DNA of 44,556 bases, from positions 1 to 44,556 of the forward strand of contig JAIWNE010000178.1 of the NCBI GenBank assembly GCA_025331445.1, written 5' to 3'. This document shows positions 22,891-33,995 of this stretch, one piece after another. Position numbers and translations under genes: made by a program. The notes beneath the pieces were generated by a model. It saw only the letters and a program-made list of their open reading frames with translations. It made no database searches and had not been told where the DNA came from. Every line of letters starts with the position of its first letter. Positions within the stretch are counted from its first letter, which is position 1. Origin of the DNA: Blakeslea trispora. Its lineage: Eukaryota > Mucoromycota > Mucoromycetes > Mucorales > Choanephoraceae.

Positions 22891-23446
22891 TATCGTATTT
22901 TCATGTCAAACCCGGGAAAATTTATATTAGCGCCGGGATTCTTGCCATATCAATTCAGCTCAATTACGTGAAAATAAAAGTTCAAATACGGAGAAACTAG
23001 CTGATTCAAAAACGTGAAAAATACATCAACAGAGAGATCTAAAGACATAGGCAAGCTATAAAGAAATAAGTTAGTAGAAATAGTTAGATTTAAAAACAAA
23101 TAATACATCGCGCTTTTTCTTTGTCTTTTCTTTATTATACTTCACTCTGTAGCAAAATGCCTAAGTGTAATTGATCCATTACCATATAAATCCATACATA
23201 CCTTTCAGATCTGGTAATGACTGTGAGGCATAGACCAAGCACTGTATTGAAAATCTCAATAAGTGTATCAGAGGAGATGATATTACTTTTAACAATTAAT
23301 AGAATTTCTTCTGCAATTTTTACGTTTTTGAATCAGCTAGTTTCTCCGTATTTGAACTTTTATTTTCACGTAATTGAGCTGAATTGATATGGCAAGAATC
23401 CCGGCGCTAATATAAATTTTCCCGGGTTTGACATGAAAATATGATA
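22891..23446. repeat. Long inverted repeat (125-bp arms, 306-bp loop), foldback/MITE-like
   Basis: The left arm 22891-23015 is the reverse complement of 23322-23446 with a single mismatch (22895/23442); the inner 120 bp are identical. The arms contain CCCGGG and GCGCCGGG, unusual in this AT-rich DNA. The 306-bp loop holds a 65-codon open frame on the minus strand (23332-23135, no Met) reading IISSDTLIEIFNTVLGLCLT, peptide-like but unrecognised. I see no convincing target-site duplication. The near-perfect arms imply a recent origin (foldback transposon, MITE with long TIRs, or inverted duplication). Confidence 0.9.
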
Positions 23447-24046
23447 CAACAATTGTAACAAGTGCTTGTTGATCGATTCCTTTTTCTTCTTCTTCATTAT
23501 AGCTGTCAATGTTTGCTGTTAAACATGCTCTACTCAAGTTTGTTTAGATGATCGCTAATTGAAAGTAATGCTTAAATCGAGGTTAATGAAATCAAGCGGT
23601 CTCCTCCTTTTAGATGCTTGATTATTTCAATCTGTATAAAATTCATATGATGAATTATGCTTTTTTGAGAGTGAAGGGAACCTGTAATTTATAGCATTGC
23701 GCTCATTGTAATTTTATATATTTTTAGAAAAAAAAAAGTGGGGCCCCCACTGTAAATTGACATCATATTCTTAATCCAATTTATTACACAATTCGAAATG
23801 AATTCGATTAGAAATTGATTGAGACAATAAGTAACATAACCTGCCTTCATCCCTGCCCTTTCTTTTTTGTTTTTCATTTTATGTGCATAAATCATCTCAT
23901 TTCTTAGCTAGAGCGAATATTCTTAAATCGAGTGAGTGCTTAAGACATGATTCAAGAAGGGAAGGAGGAGTAAGTGTATATGGTAAATGCAATAGAATTC
24001 AAAAGGAACAAGGTGGAGAACATGCCAAACACAATCAAATTGCGTT
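23447..24046. other. AT-rich spacer left of the transposon
   Basis: No gene seen. At about 23734-23748 there is a GC-rich palindrome, AGTGGGG-C-CCCCACT, followed by GTA. Its CACTGTA end resembles the end of a TA-inserting element, but I find no partner. Confidence 0.4.
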
Positions 24047-24160
24047 TACAGTGCCTCCAGTCTTAAATCTTATAAACTTTAATTTCTTTTCAAATTTTCC
24101 ATCATTTAAAATCCCGCTATATTATTAAAAATCCGATAGTAATTTCCAAAATTTGTGATT

Positions 24161-26356
24161 TTATTGGGTGATTTTATTGTCCACTTTCACTTTTCTGTGT
24201 GATAGGTATCTTTTGTTAACAAATTTCTCTAATTCTAGAGAAATTTTTCGGCCATCACTACACTCACTGTATGCTTCAATGTAATCCATACACTTCTGGA
24301 AATACTTTCTTATATGAGCTGTATTGCCAGCTGTATCCAGAAAGGTCGACACATTGGCTTCAAGCGATTTGAAGGTGTAATCACACTTCAAACGGGCTTC
24401 TCGCTTGGCATATGACCAATAGTACTCTATCCAGTTACATTCGCAATGATACTTTGGACAGAGCTCAAAGATGTGACCAGCATCTTCAACAGTTTCTTGC
24501 AGTGCGGTTTTTCGAGCCTTGAAGTCTGGGCAACTTTCAAGATAGTGCCTTGCACAACACATAGATTGAGCACATGCTGGCTTGCCACAATCCAGCTTCC
24601 AGGCTTTGCCTTGCAAATCGCGCCCAAACCACTGGCTTCTTTCTTCCAGGATTTTTTTTATTCCTATGATTTACCAAGTCAGACTGAGTGCGTAAAATGC
24701 CTTAAGCAATTACCTTTGAAGAATCTTTTCTTTAATACCACTGGTCGATTCTTCTTATCCAACGTGTGGATCTCTTTGTCATAGTAAAATGACTGATTCA
24801 GCGTATCGCCGTTAGCCAAAGTAACTAAAGTATCTTTGAACTGATACTTTAGCCTTTCACTCCATTCTTTTTCGTTGAGCGTCATTCTAGACGCAACCAA
24901 AGCATCATCAGCAAATGCACCATGATTGGAACTGTTGTCAAATAGGAAGACAGCAGTACAATCAGGATGCAAGCTCTCGAAAAGCCCTATGGCATCCTCC
25001 TTGAGCTGCTTTACCATATGTGCGGAAGTCCACCACCCTTCCCTACTGTCTCCTGCTTTGAAGTAGGTTCTTGAGGACCATCTCATCTGCTTCATAGTTC
25101 CATGGCATGGGCACTGGAACTCGCTTACCATGATTGACGAGCCCATGGACTTCTTGCGGATGTAGTTTTCATCCTCTTGCAACCACAATACTTCTTTTCC
25201 TAATTGTAGATACAGAAATGATTAGTAGATGAGCATCAAAGATCTAAACGTACTTACCGTCATTTGCATAAAAAGTGCATTCGTCATGAGTAACGAACAC
25301 AATCTTGCTTTCACCCTCATTCAGCTTTGGCTCAAGGATAGCCTCTTGCTTCTCTCCAGAGTAAAAGTCTGATCTCCTCATATAGTTAATCATTCGCTTT
25401 GACCATTCATTTCTGTAGGCAACTACATCTTCTCTTTCGTGGCCATCGAAATACACTGTCTTTTTGTTCTTTCGATAGCTGTAACCCCATTCAACCATAT
25501 AGTTTGCAATGGTTGAAATGGGGATACAGCTCTTCACACCCAAGACAGAAGGAACTGCTTCTTCATCAATGTACTTCTTCAGTACAACGAGAGATCGCTC
25601 AGCAGGAGGCATTTGCTTGATCTTCTCAAGGATCATCAACTTCACATCTGAGTCACTTAAGAGAGATGATCTCTTGACATGGGCGCCTTGCTGATGGTCG
25701 GACAGCTTACCCTGATCAAGAAGTTCCTTGACCCACTTGATAATAGTTGCAGCTCTATAAGGCTCTGAGTTGTCAGGCCAGTAGAGAATAGCAGCTGCCT
25801 TTGCAGCTTCACCTTTGTGTACACCTTTAAGACGCTTCATGAAGTAGTACTTCACGGAGAGATACCGAGCGTTGTTATAGGTATCTCTCTTGTTACCTTC
25901 CTTCTGCTTGTTCATTACAGGTGAAACATACTTTTGAAGGTCACCAAGCTTCTCTCTGATCAAGGTGATCTCTTTCTCGCAAGCACTGATTTTCATTTCC
26001 TTTTTTTCAGGAACCGGCTTTTGCTGAACAGTGATACCAAAGCTCATCAATGTTTGTTCAGGTCTCACTTTCTCCTGTTCCTTCTTTCTTCTCCACTTGG
26101 TGGTAGTTGATACCCCTTGGTTTATACCCTTTCTCTTCGTCAAATTGCTGTTGTTGCATGAGAGAGTGTTGTTGATGTTTCTCTCTGCAACCTCAACAGA
26201 TTCCTCACTTTCAATTCTGGCATTGACTTCATCCAAATTAATGCCATCAATGATCCAATCATCACGATCCTCTACTTCGTTAACTGTGACGAACTGATTG
26301 TTCTCATTTCTGCTTCTGTTCTTGAAAGCTTTTTGTCTAGCGTCAAGTGGAGGCAT
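24161..26356 (-). CDS. DDE transposase, intact
   Basis: Three exons (26356-25258, 25199-24714, 24663-24161) join in phase to 695 aa, with introns of 58 and 50 nt. Residues ~1-130 are polar; ~150-330 look like helix-turn-helix DNA-binding segments (AATIIKWVKELLDQGKL, IPISTIANYMVEWGYSYRK). The catalytic core shows FVTHDECTFYANDG (D358), VFLFDNSSNHGAFADDA (D454) and CNWIEYYWSYAKR (E608), the last equivalent to the NPIExxW motif of IS630/Tc1/mariner enzymes. The second D to E spacing of 153 residues is far longer than the usual 34-40, because a Cys-rich segment (C554, C559, C564, C565, C573) is inserted. Similar proteins are common in fungi as DDE-superfamily endonucleases. Confidence 0.9.
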
Positions 26357-26554
26357 AATTTTATAATGTTTAATGAAAATGGAGAAGGGATATTGGGTTT
26401 GATGTTTTCTTAATTTATTGTCTGGTATGGTTACACAAATATATTACAGGTTACACACTGCTATAACAATATCATATAGAAATTTTTTATTTTTCAAATC
26501 TGACCCTCCACCATATAACTCCCAGCCAAAATTTTTAAAAACCGACTAACTTCA

Positions 26555-26687
26555 AAACCTATCTGCTCAAAACTTTTGGTGACAAAAACAAAAAGCGAGC
26601 CTGAATAATTGTTTAGAAAGGTTTAAAGAATATATATTCAGGCTCGCTTTTTGTTTTTGTCACCAAAAGTTTTGAGCAGATAGGTTT
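26555..26687. repeat. Perfect 53-bp hairpin inside the transposon
   Basis: 26555-26607 is the exact reverse complement of 26635-26687, with a 27-nt spacer. It sits 44 bp from the right end of the element and ~200 bp upstream of the transposase ATG. It has no counterpart at the left end, so it is not the terminal repeat. Confidence 0.95.
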
Positions 26688-26733
26688 CGAAAACTTGTAA
26701 AAATTTTCGTTATTTAAAAATGGAGGCACTGTA

Positions 26734-27827
26734 TGAGATTCAAAATCAAACAATTATCCAAACAAACATTGAAACCAACTTTCCGGGAGTAGTTTAATTA
26801 TACAATATAGCTCACTTTAATTATATGTCTTTGTCTCACTGAATTTCAAAGGTGTTGGCGTAATTTAATATGAACGAGTGATCCAAATGACTTTCTTGTC
26901 ATCACTCCAAGCAGCAAATAGCAAGAAAAAAGAAAGTACTGTCACAGCTATCATGTTTGCTTGTGTCCAATAGCTGATGTTCTGTCAAAATAGTCAAAAA
27001 AGAAAAAAGCGGTGATTATGATTGAGTAAATCTTGTTAATGATTTCCAAATTGACAACCATGTTTGATTCAACGAAAATGGAAAATATGAAATTCTTCCC
27101 AATCTGACCATATTCATTTGCTTTTAGCTGTCTCTCTTCCTTTCTTTGATTGGAACCACATAGTGTATACTCTTTTATCTGAAAGGGGGTTCCTTATATC
27201 TCTGTAAAAGAGGATCTCCTTAAACATTACCCAAAGGCAGATTTGGCTTACTGGCAATCTATTGTTTATTCTTTGATTCTAAACAAGCCATTCATGATAT
27301 ATTTGTTGTCTTGTTCTCCTTTAGACCAATAGGCTATTCATTGACTCTCCTTTCTCCATGTTACACGCCTCCACAATGTGTAACCAAAGATATCTTCTTT
27401 ATTTAATAAATGCATCACCATTAAACAGCCGCACTGTATACAATGGTTATTATTGAAATCTTTTTCAATAAATTGAGTCAAAAGTATGCATAAGATCAGC
27501 TTGTTTGAAGTATGAAAAGAATTAGCCCCATACCAGTCATTGACTTTTCTTTGATTGAAAGATATATCTCGATTTAAGAATATACCGCTTTTACCTATGA
27601 TTGGTATATAAAAACACACACAATTTCAAATCTATAATTTTTTTGTGTGTACAACTCTAACAAGAAACAGCGATTTAAAGAACCGCTGTATTTCATTTGA
27701 TCTTTTTTTTTTTTTTTTTTTCAAGTAAATCAGATACTTTTTCTCTTTTTATTATTATTAATAATTCGGGTCTCTCTCAACTAGTTTTATTGTTTTTTTT
27801 TGGAAGGGCGATTATTTGTTTATTCAT
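26734..27827. other. Spacer right of the transposon, promoter of the kinase gene
   Basis: Mostly non-coding. A long T-tract lies at 27701-27721, shortly before the kinase start. One candidate exon is listed separately at 26865-26981. A 93-codon minus ORF (27619-27338) has no motif. Confidence 0.4.
26865..26981 (-). CDS. Candidate terminal exon of a small membrane protein
   Basis: This is a low-confidence call. Behind a good acceptor (TTTTGACAG) there are 38 codons and TAA reading NISYWTQANMIAVTVLSFFL, then LFAAWSDDKKVIWITRSY. That is one hydrophobic helix with a charged end, typical of small membrane proteins. I could not find the preceding exon in 26990-27620, so it may be a remnant cut off by the transposon insertion 130 bp away. 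I do not recognise the family. Confidence 0.3.
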   Translation of the reverse strand, partial: NISYWTQANMIAVTVLSFFLLFAAWSDDKKVIWITRSY

Positions 27828-29883
27828 ATGGCAGTCTTTAGTCAAATCAAGAATTTCATTAAAAGTGGAAAAAACGAGCACAGCAGTCTTTCTCGTCGTT
27901 CCACTGCACAAAAATATGAACAAGCTGCTCGTATGGTAGAAGAAGAGAATTTAGCAAAGCAAACAATGCCTACTTATCCAGGCTTAGAGGATTATCAGTT
28001 AACAACCAAGTTGGGCGAGTAAGTGGGTTTTGTTTGTTTGAGAGATAGACTAAAGCTTTCTTTATCTAGTGGTGCTTTCTCTAAAGTGTATGAAGCACTT
28101 CAACACAGTACCAATGAAAAAGTAGCTATCAAGATAGTGAAAAAGAAAGAACTAAATAACCAACAAGTAATGACAAGTTATTCTTTATTGTCATTGTTAT
28201 TCATGCCTTTATTTTCTATGGATTAGAAAGCGAGTGTATTAAAAGAAGCTCAAATTATGCGAACATTAGATCATCCTTCCATTATCACTATGCTTGACTT
28301 TATAGAAACCAAAGAGGTAAAGTAGTTGACAATAGCGGATTCATCCAGCTTATCTCTTTCTCTAGCATTATTTTTTGATTGTAGAGCTCTGCCAAGGTGG
28401 AGAAATCTTTCACCAAATTGTACGCTTAACCTATTTTAGCGAAGATTTATCACGTCATTGTATTCGGCAAGTAGCTGAAGGCATTCTTTATTTGCATGAA
28501 GAAAAAGGCATTGTTCATAGGTAAAAAAGCAAAAAAAAAAGAAAAAAAAAGCAAAAAAAAAAAGCTTATTCTATACAAAGAAAAGCGAAAACATAGACTT
28601 AACGCATGGTTTTTCTTAAATCATCAGAGACATCAAACCCGAAAACTTATTGTTTGTGCCGATCGATTTCAAAGAAAGATCGACTCCAATACCCGCTTCA
28701 GAATTTGATGAGCCTAAAGAAGATGAGGGCGAATTCATGCCAGGTGTCGGTGGTGGTGGTATAGGCGCAGTGAAGATAGCTGATTTTGGATTATCCAAAG
28801 TAGTGTGGGATCAACAGACCATGACACCTTGTGGTACTGTAGGCTATACTGCACCTGAAATTGTCAAAGACCAAAGGTACTCAAAATCTGTCGATATGTG
28901 GGCACTTGGCTGTGTTCTCTATACCCTTCTGTGTGGCTTTCCTCCTTTTTACGATGAATCCATTCAGGTACTGACGGAAAAAGTAGCCAAGGGGCAATAT
29001 ACATTCCTTAGCCCCTGGTGGGATTCCATTTCGGATGAAGCAAAGGATTTGGTGGAAAATCTATTACATGTGGATCCTGATAAGCGCTTTACTATTCTTG
29101 AATTCATGGCACATCCATGGATGAAGAATGAGGTAAATAGCCCAGAAAATAAAACAATAAATCCTTTACTCAATCACTTTACATTAGAAAATGACCACAT
29201 TGGATAAAGAGGCTGTGGAAACCAAGACGATCAATCCATTGGATCTCACCAAGATACCTATGTTTACCTCCATTGAATCCACAGGTGTGCCAGCAAAGGA
29301 CAATGAAGAAACAGAGGCAGAGGCATTTAAACGTATGATTCAGGAACATCACCGTGATGAACAAGAACTAGAGGTAGCAACACCTACCATGACCTCCTCT
29401 TCCGTGATTAACTCCCGTGTTAATTCACGTGCTGCCTCCCGTGCCCCATCCATTGTTGCTTCAGGTGCCACCACACCTCGCCGCGATCTATTTTCGGGTG
29501 TCACTTCCATGAAGGAAATGTTTGATATCTCTTATGCAGTCCATCGGATGACAGAAGAAAAGCAGCGACGTCAGCAGATTAAACAGACCGGTGGTCAAGA
29601 AACACCACGCCGGTCTCTGTTTATGAGTGCGGTGAATGATATGGATGATGATATCACAGATGATGATATGACCACTACAGATGAGACATCGTCTACACAT
29701 GATGAAGAAGATGATATAGAAGGATTAGAGTCATTACGTAACAAGCTCAAAATGACTCAACTGCATGAAAAGAAGCATCATCGGTCCAATAAGGATGGTG
29801 GCTTATTCGAATTGAACATGAACAATGCTACCTTATTAGGTAGAAGAAAGATTCCAAGTGCTACTGAACCTATTGATAGTTAA
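27828..29883 (+). CDS. CaMK-group protein kinase of the Rck2/Srk1 family
   Basis: Six exons (27828-28018, 28070-28166, 28227-28316, 28366-28520, 28628-29132, 29188-29883) give 577 aa. Kinase motifs are all present: [11 protein letters not shown] (Gly loop), [11 protein letters not shown] (Lys), [30 protein letters not shown], and [22 protein letters not shown]. Between ENLLF and the DFG strand is an acidic insert ending [16 protein letters not shown], and [12 protein letters not shown] follows later; both are hallmarks of fungal Rck1/Rck2/Srk1 kinases. These act downstream of the Hog1/Sty1 stress MAP kinase. The ~230-residue tail is Ser/Thr- and Asp-rich and carries repeated TPRRDLF / TPRRSLF motifs, possible phosphosites. 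Confidence 0.92.
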
Positions 29884-30070
29884 ATGATGTATTTTATATA
29901 GTGTTTATTTTTTATTTTTATTTTTTTTTTTGCTTATTATGATTACTATTGTTTTTGGCTGGCCTATTTTGATGTGTGTGTGTGTATACAATGTTTTGAA
30001 ATAAAATACATCTTATTGACATGTTCATCATTAGTCTAATGCTTGTATTTCAAGAAAGAGGTATTGATAT

Positions 30071-31547
30071 TCAAGAAATAGGTGTGCCTAATCTAGCTTG
30101 AACAGCAGAAATAAAAGCAGCATGAGACCATGTCAAATCACGCGCACCTGCCATATAACCAGTAACTCGATCGAATTGCTCCGACATGGAACCATTATGA
30201 GCTTGATGGTATTCAATGGTTGCCAAAAACTTGTCTGCTCTGGCATTCACTTGATCCAGCAATTGCTCCAATGCTAATGTGCCTGGCTCAAAATACGTTT
30301 GATTGGGACAAAGGTTGACCATACGCTCAAAGAAGGGTCGATTGATAGCATTGATCACTAAGCCTTGTTCTCTCCATTCTTGTACAGCTAAATAATAAAG
30401 TTCAGCATAAGCAGCTGTACCAATAAACCATGGATTGCCAATAGAAAGCCCATAGCCATCATAAATGTCATCAGGATAACGACCTATAGAAGTACCCAAC
30501 TGATCATTCAAGTCTTGATTGATAGGATAAAGTGATTCAAAAGATCGTTCAAGAGCAACAGCAGTAGCCAATACTTTATCAGATCCGGGTGTTAAAAAGC
30601 CTATTTGACAAAGGTTATTGAATTCATCCCATTCGTTGTAATTTCTATACTTACCATCTTGTCGACTGGAAGCAAGATTAGAAGCCAGTAAGATGGCTAC
30701 ATCTAATTGAGATGGTTTTGCTACACCATTCCGTATATCTAATGTAGGCACAAGATGACCTTGTTCAGCAGACCAAAAACTCTCTAATCGACTCTCTATG
30801 GCTTTGGCTGTAGCTTGATAGTGCTCGGTAGAGTGAGATGTACCTCGAAAGAAATCTACACTGTCCAACAAGGCTCGACGCATAACCATCCATGTATAGA
30901 AATGAAGCCCATCTACCTCTTCCCAAAGATCATAACAAGAATTTTGCCAGACTTGTGTTACATAGTCCAAGTCCTTGATTAATGCAGGATAGATTGTGTT
31001 CTCACTGTATTCCTTTTCATTTAACCGTTTTGCTATCAACATCCATGTGATGGCTCTTTCTGCAGGACCATCATTTTGAGGCCTTGAGATGTACAAGAGA
31101 TATGAGTTAAACAGCCACGCTTGTAATGATAGATGATACTTACCTTCCCCAAGATCCTTGATAGCCAGATCCGTTAGGATAGAATTTGGGCTCGCCCAAG
31201 CACTGACATACAGTTGAGGTTGTTTGGGTATCAACTTGAAACTCAACATAGTCTTTTAGCACACTATGATTTGTTTCAGGTAAATGAGTCAAGACACGCG
31301 CAACCAAGGCAGCATCGCGTGTCCAAGTATAAAAGTAGTCTGGATGATAGGTAGATAAAGAAGCAGCAAAGAACCCTTTCTTTGTACCAGGAGGATTGAT
31401 GTTCTTAAGCATAGCATGATAACTAATGATCTGCTGTTGAGCAAGCCACTTATCTAGCTTAGAATGCATTACTAATTGTTCTTGATAAGCATTGTTGCCT
31501 ATTGCCATAAGCAATAAGGCCAGTATATAACCACAGTAAAAATACAT
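30071..31547 (-). CDS. Secreted glucoamylase (GH15)
   Basis: Three exons (31547-31144, 31082-30655, 30600-30071) give 453 aa. It releases glucose from starch or glycogen ends. The start [20 protein letters not shown] is a signal peptide; a Met at 31601 in the same frame would add 18 residues and spoil it. Catalytic-domain blocks are [31 protein letters not shown] (general acid Glu), [13 protein letters not shown], and [11 protein letters not shown] followed by [14 protein letters not shown] (general base Glu). There is no starch-binding CBM20 or CBM21 domain, unlike the main secreted Rhizopus enzyme; this is closer to a compact, SGA1-like form. The 54-nt intron 30601-30654 is in frame and stop-free. 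Confidence 0.93.
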
Positions 31548-32053
31548 GATGAAAAACAAAAGAAAAGAAGCGTTATTTGGATCATGCATGGCATTTTTCA
31601 ATTTAAGTTACCGCTGTCTCTTGAAATTGGCGGGTCTGCTGTGTCTGGGGGACTACTCCGCCAATAATAAGCAATACGATTGGACACTGTTAGCCAATAA
31701 AAGTTGTTATTACCGTCGCTCATTTAAGCTTTTGCATACAATGCTTTTTGATGAGTGGGCTCATAAAGAACATTGCAAAACATCAAAGCTCTCTCTCTCT
31801 CTCTCTCTCTTACCAAAGAGATTCAACAAAAAAAAACTCCAATGATTGCAAACTTGTTCGACTACAAATAAGAAACGAAAGTGAGTAAGACAATCAAGCT
31901 AATGAAGTAAGCCTTGTCTCAGAAACGAAGCCAGTAACGTCCTGTAATCCTTACAAGAGTTGGATTTCATTTAAGGAACATTATTAGAGGAGTCAATGAA
32001 AGATATGCTCTCGAGTAATATCGTTCTGGATGAGCGTTTGAGGACTTTCTGAC
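31548..32053. other. Intergenic upstream of the glucoamylase
   Basis: No gene seen. It includes a (CT)11 run at 31789-31810 and the probable glucoamylase promoter. Confidence 0.5.
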
Positions 32054-32305
32054 TTGCTTTACAGAACGAAAGGCGCATTCCACTGTTTGAACCCTGAATG
32101 CCCGTCTGTCACGAATGGTCGTGGGGTAAATGGCCGTGACAAGCTGTCTGCCCTTGCTATTGCCATTTCCGGAATTATAACTTTGCTCTTTCAGCAAAAT
32201 CTCCCTGCTTTCTCTCAAACCATCAGTCACTCTAACACTGATTTCAATTACAAAACAGCATCCTCTTGTACAAGAAGCGGTGTATTGGCTGCACGCGAAG
32301 CGTGA
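32054..32305 (+). pseudogene. Fragment of a transposon-type protein (zinc-ribbon-like C-terminus)
   Basis: An isolated open stretch reads FHCLNPECPSVTNGRGVNGR then DKLSALAIAISG. The C-x4-C pair followed closely by RD..SALAI recalls the C-terminal end of TnpB/Fanzor-like mobile-element proteins, where a Cys pair precedes RDxNAAxNI. The frame is closed by a TGA just upstream (about 32037) and has only a TTG in start position, so this is a relic. The family call is an inference. The local base composition is more GC-rich than the flanks. Confidence 0.35.
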
Positions 32306-32507
32306 TGAGCAAGGTTGTAAGTGTTATCTGTCTTACAGTACTAAATCTTCTCTCCCCCCCAGACACGACAGTTCTGTCTCGAAATTTTGTCTCAATTTAT
32401 TAGTAAATCAAGTATAAAAAAAGAAGAAGGACCTCTATTTCAAAAAGCCACTTTATTTCTTTTTAATCTTTTTAAGCTTTTTTTTTATTTATTTATTTGT
32501 TAACATA
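32306..32507. other. Promoter and leader of REX4
   Basis: AT-rich with a C8 run near 32353 and a T-rich leader. No other feature seen. Confidence 0.4.
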
Positions 32508-33670
32508 ATGGCAAAAGGTGCAAAGACCAAGAAGCCTCAACCTTCCTCTAACTGGAAAAAGTTGTTACCCGTAAGTGTTACCCAAAAGACATTGTCGTTT
32601 TTACTCATGCTCTGTCAGTCTATTGTTCCTCAAGACAACAAAAAGAAGAGAAAGACAGATGAATTCGAGATCAGTCCAAACTACAAGTGCTTCAATAAGA
32701 AGCAACGTATTGAGTAAAGTGAGCCTGATAGACCGAGATGTTACAAGAAACTCACCTGATTCTTTGTAGAAAGATGAAAGCTTCCTTTGAAGCTCAACAG
32801 ACAAAAACAGTAGTAGATACATCCAAAAAGACGATACCCGAGAAAAAGGAACTTTGGTTTGCTGAAGATGTCGACCAGGATACATTGAAGCAGGTGTATG
32901 CCACCAAAGAAACAGCAGAAGAACAACGCCTAAAGAAAAAGGAATTAGTCGAAAAGATGAATGCTGTCTCTGGAGAGGCAGCCAAACTCGGTAAATATGT
33001 AGCCATCGATTGTGAAATGGTGGGTGTTGGTCCAGACGGTCAAGATTCTGCTCTTGCTCGTGTATCTATCGTCAACTACAATGGTGCTGTTCTGATGGAT
33101 GCTTATGTCAAGCCTCAAGAGAAAGTTACTGATTATCGTACCCATGTCAGTGGTATTGAACCTCATCATCTAGAGAATGCTTTGACTTTTAAAGAAGCAC
33201 AGTATCAGGTAGAAGCCATCATTCGTAACCGTATCTTGGTAGGACATGCTGTCTATAATGATTTACAGGCATTGATCCTATCTCATCCTGCCCTGTTGAT
33301 TCGTGATACTTCGCGTTATAAGCCCTTCCGTAAGCTAGCCAAAGGAAGAACACCTGGTTTGAAGATGTTGGTCAAGGAAATCTTGGGTATCACTATTCAG
33401 TCCGGTAGTCACTCTTCTGTTGAAGATGCTCGATTCACTATTCAGCTTTATAAGGCAGTCAAGAGTGAATGGGAAAAATCATTTGGTGCACAGAAAGGGT
33501 TGATGATTAAGAAGTTCTTGGCCAAACAGGAAGCCATTGAGCAAAAGAAGGAAATCAACAAGAAAAAGAAGAAGAAGGTGACGATCCAAGAAGAGGATAG
33601 CGAAGACAGTGAAGATAATGAAGATAGTGAAGATAGTGAAGAGGATACTGAAGATAGTGACGGTGAATAA
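32508..33670 (+). CDS. REX4: RNA exonuclease 4 (REX4/XPMC2 family)
   Basis: Three exons (32508-32570, 32619-32713, 32770-33670) give 352 aa. The basic N-terminus ([20 protein letters not shown]) matches nucleolar Rex4 proteins. The DEDDh 3'-5' exonuclease domain shows [12 protein letters not shown] (D, E), [21 protein letters not shown] (D), [11 protein letters not shown], and [15 protein letters not shown] (H, D). A Lys-rich stretch and an acidic (SED)n tail close the protein. The role in yeast is pre-rRNA processing in the nucleolus. The first intron (48 nt) is stop-free and in frame, but splicing to the CAG at 32618 gives the better join [15 protein letters not shown]. Confidence 0.92.
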
Positions 33671-33995
33671 GATAGAAGACCATTTGTAAATATACATATC
33701 CCTAAGCAAACAAATACATAGACGTCATTTGCATTTATTTCAACTATTATTTTTCGGGTTGCTACAGAAACCTTGTGTTTATGTGATTTTTTTTCCTCTT
33801 TAAAAAGTGATAAACAGAACATTCGAATTGTCATTGTTAAGCACGGAAGTGCTAAAGATGTTGGATGTTTTGCAGTAATACTGTTAAAGATTCTTCTTTT
33901 AGCGTCATTTTAAAATTTGATTATCAGAAGAAAAAAAAATAGCAGTTGTACCTTTTATTTTTTTATTTTTTTCCTTTCTCTCACTTATTCGCACT
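33671..33995. other. Spacer between REX4 and the ING gene
   Basis: No gene seen. A T-rich tract immediately precedes the ING start. Confidence 0.5.

Larger units (their letters stand above)
24049..26731 (-). mobile_element. Complete 2.68-kb TA-flanked DNA transposon (IS630-Tc1-mariner type)
   Basis: Both ends read CAGTGCCTCCA going inward (24049-24059, and the complement at 26721-26731). The similarity extends to 18 of 20 bases. Each end is flanked by TA (24047-24048 and 26732-26733), the target duplication typical of the Tc1/mariner superfamily. Inside is one intact spliced transposase gene on the minus strand and, near the right end, a perfect 53-bp hairpin. The open transposase and exact ends suggest a young, possibly active element. 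Confidence 0.88.

Noticed and set aside
22774..22971. 65-codon plus ORF running into the inverted repeat
   Set aside because: Crosses the repeat arm boundary and has no known content.
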